DNA of 64,000 nucleotides from Pantoea sp. Lij88 (GTDB lineage: Bacteria; Pseudomonadota; Gammaproteobacteria; Enterobacterales; Enterobacteriaceae): assembly GCF_030062155.1 (NCBI RefSeq), contig NZ_CP118269.1, forward strand, positions 186,001-250,000, read 5' to 3'. The notes below the pieces were generated by a model. That model worked only from the letters and a program-made list of their open reading frames with translations. It was not told the origin of the DNA and made no database searches. Numbering within the stretch: position 1 is the stretch's first letter; the number at the start of each line of letters is the position of its first letter. Made by a program: the position numbers and the translations under genes. Positions 9,612 through 23,715 of this stretch are shown in pieces.

Positions 9612-11492
9612 ATGACAAAAAAAACGGCTTCGCTGTTCGCTCTGAGCGCAACGGCGATTTCTCTCTGGGCGCAATACGGTTTTGCGCAGGGGAATGATGA
9701 TACGCAAATAGTTACCGCCAACCGTTTTGCTGAACCTGTTTCCGGGGTGCTGGCGCCCACCACCGTCGTCACGCGTGATGAAATCGATCGCTGGCAGGCC
9801 AAAAGCCTGACGGATGTGATGCGCCGTCTGCCGGGTGTCGATGTCGCGCAAAGTGGCGGATTAGGGCAGCAGAGTTCGCTGTTTATTCGGGGCACCGAAT
9901 CCAGACATGTACTGATCCTGATTGATGGTATCCGGCTTAATCAGGCGGGTATCACCGGTTCGTCGGACCTCAGCCAGATCCCACTGTCGCTGGTGCAGCG
10001 TATCGAATATATCCGCGGCGCACGTTCTGCGGTCTACGGTTCCGATGCGATTGGCGGCGTGGTGAATATCATTACGGGTCGATCGCAACCGGGCACTACG
10101 CTGACGGCGGGCATGGGGTCCAACGGCTATCAATCGTATGACGGATCAACCCAGCAGATGCTGGGCGACGCGACAAAGCTTACCCTGGCTGGCAACTACA
10201 CATACACCAAAGGGTATGACGTGGTGGCGGGCTTTCCCAATGATTATGGCCCGGCGCAGCACGATCGCGACGGCTTCATGAGCAAAACCCTGTATGGCAA
10301 CCTTGAGCATCAGTTCAGCGATGAGCTCAGTGGTTTTGTGCGCGGGTATGGGTTTGATAACCGCACCGCCTATGACGGGTCATACACTTATGATGACAGC
10401 TTCACTAATATCATCGGCCTGGCTGATACCCGTCAGCTCTACAGCCAGACCTGGGACACCGGGTTACGCTTCAACCGCGACTTTTACTCTACCCAACTCA
10501 TCGCCAGTTATGGCCATACCAAAGACATTAACTACGATCCGCGCAATGGCCGCTACGGCGCCGCGTCGACCTTTGATGATGTCACTCAGTACAATCTGCA
10601 GTGGGGCAACACCGTGCAGGTGGGGCAGGGCGCGATCAGTGCGGGTGTCGACTGGCAGAAAGAGACGACTGAGCCAGGCACAGGGACTTTGTCAGATGGC
10701 TATGAACAGCGTAATACCGGCCTCTACCTGACCGGGCAGCAGCAGTTTGGCAGCGTCACCCTTGAAGGTGCGGTACGCGGTGATGACAATAATCAGTTCG
10801 GCTGGCATAACACCTGGCAGACGGCGGCCTCATGGGAGTTTATTTCTGGTTACCGCACGTTTGCCTCTTATGGCACGGCCTTCAAAGCGCCAAATCTTTC
10901 GCAGCTTTATAGCTCCAGCTACGGTAATCGCGATCTCGACCCCGAAAAAAGTAAGCAGTGGGAAGGCGGTTTTGAAGGGCTGAGCGGGCCGGTGAACTGG
11001 CGCGTGTCGGGCTATCGCAACGACATCGATAATCTCATTGATAACGATCCGCAGACCTTCCGCTACTTCAACATCAAGCAGGCGCGTATTAAAGGCGTTG
11101 AAGCCACAGCAGGATTCGATACCGGGCCGCTGACGCATCAGCTCTCATATGATTATGTCGACGCGCGGGATGGCAGTACCGATCAGCCACTCATTCGCCG
11201 GGCTAAGCAGCAGGTGAAGTATCAGCTCGACTGGACGCTGTATGAGTTTGACTGGTCCGTGACATATCACTATCTGGGTGACCGTTATGATACTGACTTC
11301 AACAGCACGCCCAGCCGTAGCGTGAAGTTAGGTGGCGTCAGCCTGTGGGATCTCGCCGTCTCATATCCTGTCACTTCACAACTCACGGTTCGTGGTAGAA
11401 TTGCCAACCTGTTCGATAAAGATTACGAGACAGTGTATGGCTATCAGACTCCAGGACGAGAGTATTACCTCAGCGGCAGCTACAACTTCTGA
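9612..11492 (+). CDS. btuB: Outer membrane vitamin B12 transporter BtuB
   Basis: This 626-residue TonB-dependent receptor has an N-terminal signal peptide ending at about AQYGFAQ (26), a TonB box TQIVTAN near 31-37, a plug domain with RRLPGVD and [12 protein letters not shown] motifs, and a beta-barrel ending in aromatic GSYNF. It imports cobalamins with energy from TonB-ExbBD. The ATG at 9612 gives the family's N-terminus; earlier in-frame codons run through the riboswitch. It overlaps murI by 56 bases. Confidence 0.96.
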   Translation: MTKKTASLFALSATAISLWAQYGFAQGNDDTQIVTANRFAEPVSGVLAPTTVVTRDEIDRWQAKSLTDVMRRLPGVDVAQSGGLGQQSSLFIRGTESRHVLILIDGIRLNQAGITGSSDLSQIPLSLVQRIEYIRGARSAVYGSDAIGGVVNIITGRSQPGTTLTAGMGSNGYQSYDGSTQQMLGDATKLTLAGNYTYTKGYDVVAGFPNDYGPAQHDRDGFMSKTLYGNLEHQFSDELSGFVRGYGFDNRTAYDGSYTYDDSFTNIIGLADTRQLYSQTWDTGLRFNRDFYSTQLIASYGHTKDINYDPRNGRYGAASTFDDVTQYNLQWGNTVQVGQGAISAGVDWQKETTEPGTGTLSDGYEQRNTGLYLTGQQQFGSVTLEGAVRGDDNNQFGWHNTWQTAASWEFISGYRTFASYGTAFKAPNLSQLYSSSYGNRDLDPEKSKQWEGGFEGLSGPVNWRVSGYRNDIDNLIDNDPQTFRYFNIKQARIKGVEATAGFDTGPLTHQLSYDYVDARDGSTDQPLIRRAKQQVKYQLDWTLYEFDWSVTYHYLGDRYDTDFNSTPSRSVKLGGVSLWDLAVSYPVTSQLTVRGRIANLFDKDYETVYGYQTPGREYYLSGSYNF

Positions 11493-12288
11493 TTTGCGTC
11501 CCACCGTGCTGGTGTTTGATTCCGGCGTCGGTGGGCTTTCTGTCTATGATGAGGTCCGTCAGCTGTTGCCGGATCTTCATTATCTCTATGCCTTCGATAA
11601 CGCTGGCTTCCCCTACGGCGAGAAAAGCGAAACCTTCATCGTGGAACGGGTGGTCGCCATCGTTGAAGCTATTACCCGGCGCTATCCTCTCTCGTTAGTC
11701 ATCATCGCCTGCAATACGGCCAGCACGGTTTCATTGCCCGCTTTACGTGAACGCTTTGTGTTTCCTGTTGTGGGTGTGGTTCCGGCGATTAAACCGGCTG
11801 CGCGCCTGACGCGTAATGGTGTGGTCGGGCTACTGGCGACGCGGGCGACAGTGCGCCGTCCTTATACCCATGAGCTGGTGGTGCAGTTTGCCGGTTCCTG
11901 CAACATTGAGATGCTGGGATCAGCGGAGCTGGTGGAACTGGCCGAAGCGAAGCTGCACGGTGCGGAGGTTGCACTGGATGAGGTGCGCCGTATTGTTCAG
12001 CCCTGGCTGCGGATGGCTGAACCACCGGATACGGTCGTTTTAGGCTGTACACATTTTCCTTTACTGCGCGAAGAGCTGCAGCAGGTGTTACCTGAAGGGA
12101 CGCGTCTGATTGATTCCGGTGCGGCAATTGCACGACGCACTGCCTGGATGCTGGAGCATGAAGCACCTGAAGTAAATTCTTCGCAACAGAATGTCGCATT
12201 CTGTACGGAGCTGGATGGCGAAGCGGGTCAATTATCACCCGTTTTACAGCGTTATGGCTTCCCGTTGCTTGAAAAACTGCCGCTTTAG
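11437..12288 (+). CDS. murI: Glutamate racemase
   Basis: This 283-residue enzyme makes D-glutamate for peptidoglycan. The two catalytic cysteines are present: Cys92 in ACNTAS and Cys204 in GCTHFP, together with the FDSGVGG substrate loop at 27-33. The ATG at 11437 (MAIRLQDE) lies inside btuB, so the two genes overlap in different frames by 56 bases; the E. coli pair overlaps in the same way. An earlier in-frame start at 11332 is within the btuB barrel sequence and is rejected. Confidence 0.95.
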   Translation: MAIRLQDESITSAAATTSDLRPTVLVFDSGVGGLSVYDEVRQLLPDLHYLYAFDNAGFPYGEKSETFIVERVVAIVEAITRRYPLSLVIIACNTASTVSLPALRERFVFPVVGVVPAIKPAARLTRNGVVGLLATRATVRRPYTHELVVQFAGSCNIEMLGSAELVELAEAKLHGAEVALDEVRRIVQPWLRMAEPPDTVVLGCTHFPLLREELQQVLPEGTRLIDSGAAIARRTAWMLEHEAPEVNSSQQNVAFCTELDGEAGQLSPVLQRYGFPLLEKLPL

Positions 12289-12339
12289 GGGCTTTTAGCT
12301 GAAAAAAGAAGCACTCGGAATTTTATTTCAAATTAGAAC

Positions 12340-12374
12340 TTGTCAGCCTCCGAGAACTCCCTATAATGCGCCTC
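12340..12374 (+). promoter_or_regulatory. rRNA operon promoter P1
   Basis: The -35 hexamer TTGTCA at 12340-12345 and the perfect -10 TATAAT at 12362-12367 are separated by 16 bases. They are followed by GCGCC, the GC-rich discriminator typical of stringently controlled rRNA promoters. AT-rich sequence lies just upstream. 12289-12339 holds no other recognised feature. Confidence 0.88.
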
Positions 12375-12460
12375 CACTGACACGGCACAACGGCTTACGA
12401 AGCGCCGGGTTGAGTAGGTTCGAAATCATACGAACCAGTGAGTTAAGCGAAAATAAATGC

Positions 12461-12495
12461 TTGACTGACAATGCGGAAAGCGTAATATACGCAGC
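12461..12495 (+). promoter_or_regulatory. rRNA operon promoter P2
   Basis: TTGACT at 12461-12466 and TAATAT at 12483-12488 are 16 bases apart, about 120 bases after P1, the usual tandem arrangement. The boxA antitermination sequence follows 30 bases later. Confidence 0.82.
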
Positions 12496-12518
12496 CCGCG
12501 CCGCAGTAAATCGCGGCA

Positions 12519-12531
12519 TGCTCTTTAACAA
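12519..12531 (+). promoter_or_regulatory. boxA antitermination site of the 16S leader
   Basis: TGCTCTTTAACA matches the enterobacterial rrn boxA bound by NusB-NusE. The rest of the leader up to 12684 carries the processing-stem sequences of 16S rRNA. Confidence 0.85.
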
Positions 12532-12684
12532 TTTATCAGACAATCTGTGTGGGCACTCGCAGGATTGATATCAGCGTCTCCGGACGTAAAAAAAATATCA
12601 AGCCTCACGAGTGAACACATAATGAAATTCATTATGACGTTTTACAGATGAGCACCGCTTAACTTGTTTAAGCAAATCAAACTT

Positions 12685-14225
<1,541 letters not shown>

Positions 14226-14298
14226 CCTGAAGATACCTTCCCGCGCAGTGTCCACACAGATTGTCTGATAAAAAGTAACGAGCAGAAAAAACCTCTAC

Positions 14299-14375
<77 letters not shown>

Positions 14376-14376
14376 A

Positions 14377-14458
14377 ATTCGCACTCACGCTGCGTTATGT
14401 TCCCGGCTTGCATAGTTCACTATGCTTCGCGGAAACATGCCTTGCCTGAGCACGAATT
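14377..14458. repeat. ERIC-like palindrome in the tRNA-Ile/tRNA-Ala spacer
   Basis: An imperfect palindrome of about 82 bases fills much of the inter-tRNA spacer. The outer arms are AATTCGCACTCA (from 14377) and TGAGCACGAATT (to 14458); the core is CATAG-TTCA-CTATG at 14411-14424. Blocks CTGCGTTA, GCTTGCA, TATGCT and GCCTTGC recur in the element at 17770-17895, so the two are related. It will fold into a long hairpin in the pre-rRNA. Confidence 0.6.
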
Positions 14459-14517
14459 ACATTTCTCACGAAGTGTACTCGGTTGAGTGGTAGTAGTGGT
14501 CTCTGCAGTAACTGTAT

Positions 14518-14593
14518 GGGGCTATAGCTCAGCTGGGAGAGCGCCTGCCTTGCACGCAGGAGGTCAGCGGTTCGATCCCGCTTAGCTCCACCA
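14518..14593 (+). tRNA. alaT: tRNA-Ala (TGC anticodon)
   Basis: 76 nt with encoded CCA. It begins GGGGCTATAGCTCAGCTGG and the anticodon loop is CTTGCAC. It is the second spacer tRNA; the Ile-Ala pair is one of the two standard spacer types in enterobacterial rRNA operons. Confidence 0.98.
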
Positions 14594-14658
14594 TACCGTT
14601 TATCTGTTTTTTCTGAATACTTCAGAGCGTACCGGCAACGGTGTGCTGCGAAGTATTA

Positions 14659-14670
14659 TGCTCTTTAACA
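14659..14670 (+). promoter_or_regulatory. boxA of the 16S-23S spacer
   Basis: TGCTCTTTAACA, identical to the leader boxA, lies 130 bases before the 23S gene. The remainder of the spacer (14671-14800) includes a GACATGTCG palindrome and the 23S processing stem. Confidence 0.8.
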
Positions 14671-14800
14671 ATCCGGAACAAGCTGAAAATTGAAACGACA
14701 TGTCGTTTTCATTCTCCGTAATAAGAATGAAAAACACGACATGTTCGAGTCTCTCAAATGCTTGCAATTCGCAGCGTTGTAAAACGCCTGTGGGTTGTGA

Positions 14801-17711
<2,911 letters not shown>

Positions 17712-17769
17712 ACAACGCCAGAGGCGTTTTTGAGAGACACGATTTTCAGCTTGTGACGGATAAAATTAG

Positions 17770-17895
17770 CGGAAACGAAAGATTCTGTGCTGATGCAAGG
17801 CGGCCAGTGCCGCAGCGGAAGGAGCATACTGAAGTATGTGACTGAGGCTGCAAGCGCAGGTAACGCAGGAGCAGCGCAGAAGATTCGTTTCGTGC
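17770..17895. repeat. ERIC-like palindrome between 23S and 5S rRNA
   Basis: An imperfect palindrome of about 126 bases. The outer arms are GAAACGAAAGATTCTGTGCTG and, near 17872-17895, a complementary CAGCGCAGAAGATTCGTTTC. The centre CATACT-GA-AGTATG at 17825-17838 is perfect. The central GGAGCATACTGAAGTATGTG followed by ACTGAGG and later AACGCA resembles the ERIC core as I remember it. It replaces the short spacer seen in E. coli. Confidence 0.6.
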
Positions 17896-17904
17896 ACCAA
17901 GATT

Positions 17905-18024
17905 TGCCTGGCGGCTGTAGCGCGGTGGTCCCACCTGACCCCATGCCGAACTCAGAAGTGAAACGCCGTAGCGCCGATGGTAGTGTGGGGTCTCCCCATG
18001 CGAGAGTAGGGAACTGCCAGGCAT
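17905..18024 (+). rRNA. rrf: 5S ribosomal RNA
   Basis: 120 nt, beginning TGCCTGGCGGC and ending GAACTGCCAGGCAT, with complementary ends. It differs from E. coli at few positions. Confidence 0.98.
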
Positions 18025-18109
18025 CAAATTCGTTCCTTTTCCCCTGACAAGGAAAGCAACAGGAACAGACGGCTCTCAGCCAGTTGCTGAGAGCTGTGAA
18101 AGAATCGGT

Positions 18110-18186
18110 GGAGCGGTAGTTCAGTTGGTTAGAATACCTGCCTGTCACGCAGGGGGTCGCGGGTTCGAGCCCCGTCCGTTCCGCCA
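18110..18186 (+). tRNA. aspT: tRNA-Asp (GTC anticodon)
   Basis: 77 nt with encoded CCA, beginning GGAGCGGTAGTTCAGTTGG; the anticodon loop is CTGTCAC. It lies distal to 5S and is co-transcribed with the rRNA operon. Confidence 0.98.
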
Positions 18187-18193
18187 CCCTATT

Positions 18194-18269
<76 letters not shown>

Positions 18270-18276
18270 GAAAACG

Positions 18277-18305
18277 ATCCTTTGCTTCGGCAAAGGATTT
18301 TTTTT
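18277..18305 (+). terminator. rRNA operon terminator
   Basis: Perfect arms ATCCTTTGC (18277-18285) and GCAAAGGAT (18290-18298) enclose a stable TTCG tetraloop and are followed by eight T residues. Confidence 0.93.
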
Positions 18306-18317
18306 GCCTTTAAAAAA

Positions 18318-18349
18318 GCAAAAAAGAAAAACCAGCTAACTCTAACTGG
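18318..18349 (-). terminator. Probable terminator of hdfR
   Basis: The arms CCAG..TA and TA..CTGG (18332-18349) form a short imperfect stem. The A-rich tract just left of it (18318-18331) reads as a U-rich tail on the minus strand, 30 bases after the hdfR stop. Confidence 0.45.
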
Positions 18350-18378
18350 CCTCTGATCTTCCCTCTTTGCCTGCAAAT

Positions 18379-19212
18379 TCAGCTATTTTGCCTGACCAGA
18401 ATCGGGAACTTAAGCAACTGACGGATATGTGCCTGCTGATCGCTGTTCTGCAACCAGACAGCATAGAGCGGACGAACGGCGATGGGCGTATCCGGAATCA
18501 TCATCAACTCACTGTAAACACTCTGCCAGAAATCCGGCAGGAACGCGCACGCTCCGGTTGTGTGAAGGAGTTCACGGGTGACATGCGCCGATGTCGTGGA
18601 CAGTACCGGCACATCATCAGCCCCGGAGAGATAGCTCTGATGCTGATGAAAATCTGCTCCCCACTCCAGCTTAATGTAATCATATTTTTCACGCTTTTCG
18701 CTCTGCCGTGCGCAGAACAGCGCCAGTGAAATATGACCAATCTGCTGGCTGGTTAACTCATCCATCTTCGGCGCTTCCGTGGTGATCAACAGATCCAGCT
18801 GGCGCTCATGAAGTTGTTTAACCAGCAGATGCCGCTGTGCCACGCGCGCTTCTAAATGCAGGCTCTCCCGATTCTCATACAGCGTCTGTAGCCATGGCGT
18901 CAGATAAGCCTCCCACAGGGATGCACTGGCACCTATCGAAAGCTCATGGTGCTGCTGAGTGTGAGAAACCTCCTTCTTCGCCATCATCCACGTGCTCATC
19001 AGGCTTTCAGCATAGGGAAGCAGTCGCTCTCCGGCCGCCGTCAGACGTATGTTATTGCGATGCCGTGTAAAAAGGTTAACGCCAAGCTGATTCTCTAACT
19101 GACGGATGCGAAAACTGACAGCAGATTGCGTGAGGTAAAGGGCTTCTGCAGCACGCCCGAAATGACGTGTTCTGCTCACTTCCAGGAAAGTTTTCAGTAA
19201 TTCCGTATCCAC
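18379..19212 (-). CDS. hdfR: LysR-type regulator HdfR
   Basis: This 277-residue regulator begins [18 protein letters not shown], like the E. coli protein, with the helix-turn-helix at about 15-45 ([20 protein letters not shown]). In E. coli HdfR represses flhDC and activates gltBD. The DNA-binding half is nearly identical, while the effector half is more diverged. It is divergent from maoP, the conserved arrangement. The hdfR-maoP gap (19213-19332) is where I would look for maoS, but I do not remember that site's sequence well enough to mark it. Confidence 0.93.
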   Translation of the reverse strand: MDTELLKTFLEVSRTRHFGRAAEALYLTQSAVSFRIRQLENQLGVNLFTRHRNNIRLTAAGERLLPYAESLMSTWMMAKKEVSHTQQHHELSIGASASLWEAYLTPWLQTLYENRESLHLEARVAQRHLLVKQLHERQLDLLITTEAPKMDELTSQQIGHISLALFCARQSEKREKYDYIKLEWGADFHQHQSYLSGADDVPVLSTTSAHVTRELLHTTGACAFLPDFWQSVYSELMMIPDTPIAVRPLYAVWLQNSDQQAHIRQLLKFPILVRQNS

Positions 19213-19332
19213 AGCGTTCTCCCAAAAAATGTTTGTCGTATAGATTTAAATGTTTTGTTTTACACTCTGTCAAGCCTATCTAATACTCCGCGCCATTAAC
19301 AGCACGGCATTAGAAAATCAGGAGCGTGTAAC

Positions 19333-19671
19333 ATGGCGGAAAGCTTCTCAACAGAGAATCGTTTCTTTGATAACAAACATTACCCGCGTGGTTTCTCACG
19401 CCACGGTGACTTTACTATTAAAGAAGCTCAGCTTCTTGAACGCCACGGTTTCGCTTTTAATGAGCTGGATTTATCAAAGCGTGAGCCTGCAACCGAAGAA
19501 GAACGTTTGTTTATTGAAGTGTGTCGTGGCGTGCGTGAGCCGCAAACGGAAGCTGAACGTGTATGGTCCAAGTATATGACCCGTATCAAGCGTCCTAAGC
19601 GTTTTCATACGCTGTCTGGCGGTAAACCGCAGATGGACACCGTTGAAGACTTTACCGACAGCGACGATTAA
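19333..19671 (+). CDS. maoP: Ori macrodomain organisation protein MaoP
   Basis: A 112-residue cytoplasmic protein (formerly YifE), almost collinear with E. coli: [20 protein letters not shown] near the N-terminus and an acidic DFTDSDD tail. In E. coli MaoP acts with the nearby maoS site to define the Ori macrodomain. The ATG at 19333 follows AGGAG. A terminator lies immediately after the stop. Confidence 0.94.
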   Translation: MAESFSTENRFFDNKHYPRGFSRHGDFTIKEAQLLERHGFAFNELDLSKREPATEEERLFIEVCRGVREPQTEAERVWSKYMTRIKRPKRFHTLSGGKPQMDTVEDFTDSDD

Positions 19672-19672
19672 C

Positions 19673-19698
19673 AAAAAAGGGGCGAAAGCCCCTTTTTT
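19673..19698. terminator. Bidirectional terminator between maoP and comM
   Basis: The stem GGGGC (19679-19683) with GCCCC (19688-19692) closes a GAAA loop. It is flanked by six A residues on the left and six T residues on the right, so it works in both directions for these convergent genes. Confidence 0.85.
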
Positions 19699-21217
19699 AT
19701 TGCAGGCTGTTATGCAGATGGATCATCAACCGATCAATCGTGCGATAACTGACAGCTTCCTGCAGATGATACCGGCTAATGGCTGTATCCCCCGCCAGAT
19801 CGGCCACGGTACGTGCCACTTTCAAAATCCGCTGCCATGCCCGTACCGATAAACCCAGTTTCTCCAGCACGGACTCCAGCCACTCCGCATCCTCTTTAGC
19901 AGGCTGACACCAGCGCATAATCTCCGCATTGTTTAAGTGCGCATTTATTTTGCCTGCGCGAGCCAGCTGAATCTCCCGCGCTGCAACCACCCGATGACGA
20001 ACCTGCTCAGACGCTTCCGCTCTGGCGCGCTGACCGCTGAGCATGCCGCTCGGCAGTAGTGGCACTTCCAGAGACAGATCAAAACGATCAAGAAAAGGGC
20101 CGGATAGCTTACTGAGATAACGCAATACCTGCTGGGGTGAGCAGCGGTTATGCTGACCCTGATAATGTCCGGTTGGACTGGGATTCATCGCAGCAATCAG
20201 CTGAAACCGTGCCGGGTAAGTGACTTTAGCGCGGGTACGTGAAATAGCGATGATGCCCGACTCTAACGGCTCGCGCAGGGAGTCCAGCACCTTGCGATCA
20301 AATTCCGGCAGTTCATCCAGAAACAGCACGCCGTTATGTGCCAGGGAGATCTCACCGGGCCGTGGCAGCGATCCGCCCCCAATCAAAGCATAGAGAGAGG
20401 CACTGTGATGAGGTGACCTGAAAGGCCGGGTGCGCCACTGTCGGTGCAGGGTACTGCTGTTCACCAGGCTGGCGATTGCCGCGCACTCCAGGGCTTCCTG
20501 ATCGCTTAACGCAGGCATGATGCCAGGCAGTCGGGTTGCCAGCATGGTTTTACCGGTGCCCGGTGGCCCAATCAGCAACAGGTTATGCCCGCCCGCTGCC
20601 GTAATCTCCAGCGCCCGGCGCCCCTGTTCCTGACCAATGATATCTGCGAGATCCTCAGCAGGCGCATCGCCCTGATGCTCAGGATATTGCGCTGCCGGTA
20701 ACGTGAGTTCATTGCGCAGAAAGGCACACACTTCGCTGAGGTGAGAGGCGATAAGCGACGAGCCCTGACGGATGAGTCCGGCATCACCCTGATTTTCAGC
20801 GGAGAGAACCAGCTGCCGCCCAGCCCGAATGGCCACCATGGCCGCAGGAATCGCGCCCTGTACACTGCACAGTGCGCCGTCGAGCGCCAGTTCACCCAGA
20901 AACTCATAGTGCGTCAGCTTGTCGGCAGGAAGCTGCTCAGAGGCGACCAGAATAGCGATCGCCATGGGTAAGTCATACCGCCCGCCCTCTTTGGGTAAAT
21001 CCGCGGGTGCCAGATTGATGGTGACGCGCTTCGCCGGGAAGGTGAAACCGCTGTTGATAATGGCGCTGCGTACCCGCTCACGCGCCTCTTTCACCGTGGT
21101 TTCCGGCAGACCCACCAGTGTTAATGCAGGCAGGCCGTTACTGATGTGTGCCTCAATGGTTACCAGCGGGGCTTCCACGCCCAGTGCTGCCCGGGTCAGA
21201 ACTTTTGACAATGACAT
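19697..21217 (-). CDS. comM: ComM/YifB family AAA+ ATPase
   Basis: This 506-residue protein has an N-terminal Lon-like domain (about 1-170), a Mg-chelatase-type AAA+ core with Walker A GPPGTGKT and Walker B LFLDELPEF, and a C-terminal helical domain. ComM homologs act as branch-migration helicases in natural transformation in Vibrio and Haemophilus; the role in enterobacteria is unclear. The start at 21217 follows AAGGAG and gives the E. coli length; an in-frame start at 21256 is rejected. Confidence 0.93.
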   Translation of the reverse strand: MSLSKVLTRAALGVEAPLVTIEAHISNGLPALTLVGLPETTVKEARERVRSAIINSGFTFPAKRVTINLAPADLPKEGGRYDLPMAIAILVASEQLPADKLTHYEFLGELALDGALCSVQGAIPAAMVAIRAGRQLVLSAENQGDAGLIRQGSSLIASHLSEVCAFLRNELTLPAAQYPEHQGDAPAEDLADIIGQEQGRRALEITAAGGHNLLLIGPPGTGKTMLATRLPGIMPALSDQEALECAAIASLVNSSTLHRQWRTRPFRSPHHSASLYALIGGGSLPRPGEISLAHNGVLFLDELPEFDRKVLDSLREPLESGIIAISRTRAKVTYPARFQLIAAMNPSPTGHYQGQHNRCSPQQVLRYLSKLSGPFLDRFDLSLEVPLLPSGMLSGQRARAEASEQVRHRVVAAREIQLARAGKINAHLNNAEIMRWCQPAKEDAEWLESVLEKLGLSVRAWQRILKVARTVADLAGDTAISRYHLQEAVSYRTIDRLMIHLHNSLQ

Positions 21218-21476
21218 ACTCGCTCCTTGTTGCCGCCAGTCTGGTGACAGCGTCAAAGGAAAGCGAGGGGAGGATCAGCACTGCTCGAGTTATTGCACAA
21301 CCCATCAGTGGCTTTTTCATGGCGTATTAAAAGATTGTGCGACTGCGCGCAAATTCACCAAAACATTATTACGTCACTAAAGTGACGAATAATTATCATC
21401 ATCTAATTATTTCTTTTATTACAAATTGATAGGAGGGGATTTCACGACACGCGCTAAAAAAAGTCTGTAAAAAAAG

Positions 21477-21504
21477 TTGTGCGATGCCCCCTGACTATGA
21501 TAAC
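21477..21504 (+). promoter_or_regulatory. Candidate ilvLGMEDA promoter
   Basis: TTGTGC at 21477-21482 and GATAAC at 21499-21504 are 16 bases apart, about 44 bases before the leader peptide ATG. The sequence from 21257 to 21476 is AT-rich and shows no other recognised feature. Position fits the E. coli arrangement, but the hexamers are weak matches. Confidence 0.45.
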
Positions 21505-21547
21505 TCTGTAGGCATTACTTCGAACACGAAAAAGAATTGAACAACAC

Positions 21548-21646
21548 ATGAAAGCCCTTCTACAAGTGATTAGCCTGGTCGTGATTAGCGTGGTGGTGGT
21601 TATTAACCTACCGTGCGGGGCAACGCTTGGAGAAAGAAAGGCTTAA
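21548..21646 (+). CDS. ilvL: ilv operon leader peptide
   Basis: A 32-residue peptide, starting MKALLQVISL, rich in Val, Ile and Leu codons in its central stretch and ending ERKA. It is the regulatory leader of ilvGMEDA: ribosome stalling at Val, Ile or Leu codons when charged tRNA is scarce prevents formation of the terminator at 21670-21703. Against the E. coli leader it keeps the CG(A)ALG-like motif as CGATLG. Confidence 0.93.
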   Translation: MKALLQVISLVVISVVVVINLPCGATLGERKA

Positions 21647-21669
21647 AAATCAAGCCTCGAATCCGAAAA

Positions 21670-21703
21670 AACCCCCGCACCGAAAGGTCCGGGGGTTTTT
21701 TTT
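21670..21703 (+). terminator. ilv operon attenuator
   Basis: CCCCCGCACC and GGTCCGGGGG form a strong stem around a GAAA loop, followed by eight T residues (21696-21703). Its position just after the ilvL stop marks it as the transcription attenuator of ilvGMEDA. Confidence 0.93.
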
Positions 21704-21796
21704 CGACCCGAGGAAATATCAGCAAATCCACAAGGAACAAACAATGAACAGTAGCATAAAATTCTGTTGTTCCGGTCAGGACACAGGAGAATAGCG

Positions 21797-23443
21797 ATGA
21801 CAGGTGCACAGTGGGTAGTTCAGGCTTTACGCGCGCAGGGTGTGGATACCGTATTTGGTTACCCTGGCGGCGCAATCATGCCGGTATACGACGCGCTCTA
21901 CGACGGCGGCGTGGAACACCTACTGTGTCGTCACGAGCAGGGCGCTGTAATGGCGGCAATCGGATATGCCCGTTCAACCGGCAAAACCGGCGTCTGTATC
22001 GCCACTTCCGGTCCTGGCGCGACTAACCTGATCACCGGTCTGGCGGATGCGATGATGGATTCGGTTCCGGTGGTTGCGGTAACGGGTCAGGTCACCTCGG
22101 CCTTCATCGGCACCGATGCTTTCCAGGAAATCGACGTACTGGGACTTTCGCTGGCCTGTACCAAGCACAGCTTTCTGGTTGAATCGCTGGATGAGCTCCC
22201 CGCTATCATGGCGGAAGCCTTTGCGCTGGCGCAGTCGGGCCGTCCGGGTCCAGTACTGGTTGATATCCCGAAAGATATTCAGATTGCGCAGGGTGAGCCC
22301 GCACCGCATCTGGTTCCGGTAGAAGAGGGCGGCGCGCTGCCACATCAGGCGATTCACGAAGCTCGTACACTGATGGCGCAGGCCAGAAAGCCGATGCTTT
22401 ACGTTGGCGGTGGTGTTGGCCTGGCACAGGCTGTTCCGGCACTGCGTGCGCTGGCAGAAGAGTCCGGTATTCCGGCCGTGGCGACCTTAAAGGGGCTGGG
22501 CAGTGTGGCCCCGCAAAGTGACGTTTACCTTGGCATGCTGGGAATGCACGGCACCAAAGCCGCCAATCTGGCCGTACAGGCGTGTGACCTGCTGATCGCG
22601 GTCGGTGCCCGTTTCGACGACCGCGTGACCGGCAAACTGGATACCTTTGCACCGCATGCCAGCGTGATTCATCTCGACATCGATCCCGCTGAGTTAAACA
22701 AATTACGTCGCGCACATGTCTCGCTGCAGGGCGATCTCAACGAACTGCTGCCCGCCCTGAGTCAGCCTCTGCATATTGACGCCTGGCGTGATGAAGTCAA
22801 AGCCCTTAAAGCCAGTCACCCATGGCGCTACGACCATCCAGGCGACGCGATCTACGCACCGCTGTTGCTGAAGCAACTTTCCGATCGCAAACCGGCGAAT
22901 ACCGTGGTCACCACCGACGTCGGTCAGCATCAGATGTGGACGGCGCAACACATGGCATTCAGCGCACCGGAGAATTTCATCACCTCCAGTGGCCTGGGCA
23001 CCATGGGCTTTGGCTTACCGGCTGCCATCGGCGCGCAGGTTGCACGACCGGACGATACGGTTATCTGTGTCTCGGGCGATGGCTCCATCATGATGAACAT
23101 CCAGGAGCTGGGCACCATCAAGCGCGGCAAGCTGCCGGTCAAAATCGTACTGATGGATAACCAGCGTCTGGGTATGGTGCGCCAATGGCAGCAGCTCTTT
23201 TTTGACGGTCGCTACAGCGAAACCAATCTGTCCGACAATCCCGATTTCCTCACGCTGGCCAGGGCGTTCAACATCCCCGGCCAGCGCATTACCCGTAAAG
23301 ATCAGGTCGACGCCGCCCTTGATGCTCTGCTGAACAGCGAAGGTCCTTACTTCCTGCATGTTGCGATAGATGAGCATGAAAACGTCTGGCCACTGGTACC
23401 GCCGGGTGCCAGCAATGCAAACATGATGGAGAAAACCGTATGA
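21797..23443 (+). CDS. ilvG: Acetolactate synthase II, large subunit
   Basis: This 548-residue thiamine-diphosphate enzyme condenses pyruvate with pyruvate or 2-oxobutyrate. The catalytic Glu47 lies in CRHEQGA, and the C-terminal domain holds the ThDP motif GDGSIMM...DNQ. The reading frame is intact, unlike the frameshifted ilvG of E. coli K-12. The ATG at 21797 follows AGGAG; a start ten codons earlier is rejected. The stop overlaps the ilvM start in ATGA. Confidence 0.96.
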   Translation: MTGAQWVVQALRAQGVDTVFGYPGGAIMPVYDALYDGGVEHLLCRHEQGAVMAAIGYARSTGKTGVCIATSGPGATNLITGLADAMMDSVPVVAVTGQVTSAFIGTDAFQEIDVLGLSLACTKHSFLVESLDELPAIMAEAFALAQSGRPGPVLVDIPKDIQIAQGEPAPHLVPVEEGGALPHQAIHEARTLMAQARKPMLYVGGGVGLAQAVPALRALAEESGIPAVATLKGLGSVAPQSDVYLGMLGMHGTKAANLAVQACDLLIAVGARFDDRVTGKLDTFAPHASVIHLDIDPAELNKLRRAHVSLQGDLNELLPALSQPLHIDAWRDEVKALKASHPWRYDHPGDAIYAPLLLKQLSDRKPANTVVTTDVGQHQMWTAQHMAFSAPENFITSSGLGTMGFGLPAAIGAQVARPDDTVICVSGDGSIMMNIQELGTIKRGKLPVKIVLMDNQRLGMVRQWQQLFFDGRYSETNLSDNPDFLTLARAFNIPGQRITRKDQVDAALDALLNSEGPYFLHVAIDEHENVWPLVPPGASNANMMEKTV

Positions 23444-23697
23444 ACCAGCATCAATTGTCTATCGAAGCCCGTTTCCGCCCTGAAATATTAGAGCGCATTT
23501 TACGCGTCGTGCGTCACCGCGGTTTTCAGGTCTGTTCTATGAACATGGCCTCAGTCGCCAACGCAGAAAACATTAATATTGAAATGACCGTTGCCAGCCA
23601 GCGCTCCGTCGATTTACTGTCTTCGCAGTTAAGTAAATTGATCGACGTTGCATGCGTTCAGATTCACCAACAGACAACACAACAAATCCGCGCGTAG
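23440..23697 (+). CDS. ilvM: Acetolactate synthase II, small regulatory subunit
   Basis: An 85-residue ACT-domain protein with the N-terminus [19 protein letters not shown], typical of IlvM. It stabilises and activates IlvG; isozyme II is generally insensitive to valine. It is translationally coupled to ilvG by a four-base overlap. Confidence 0.94.
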   Translation: MNQHQLSIEARFRPEILERILRVVRHRGFQVCSMNMASVANAENINIEMTVASQRSVDLLSSQLSKLIDVACVQIHQQTTQQIRA

Positions 23698-23715
23698 CCG
23701 CGAGAGGGAATAACA

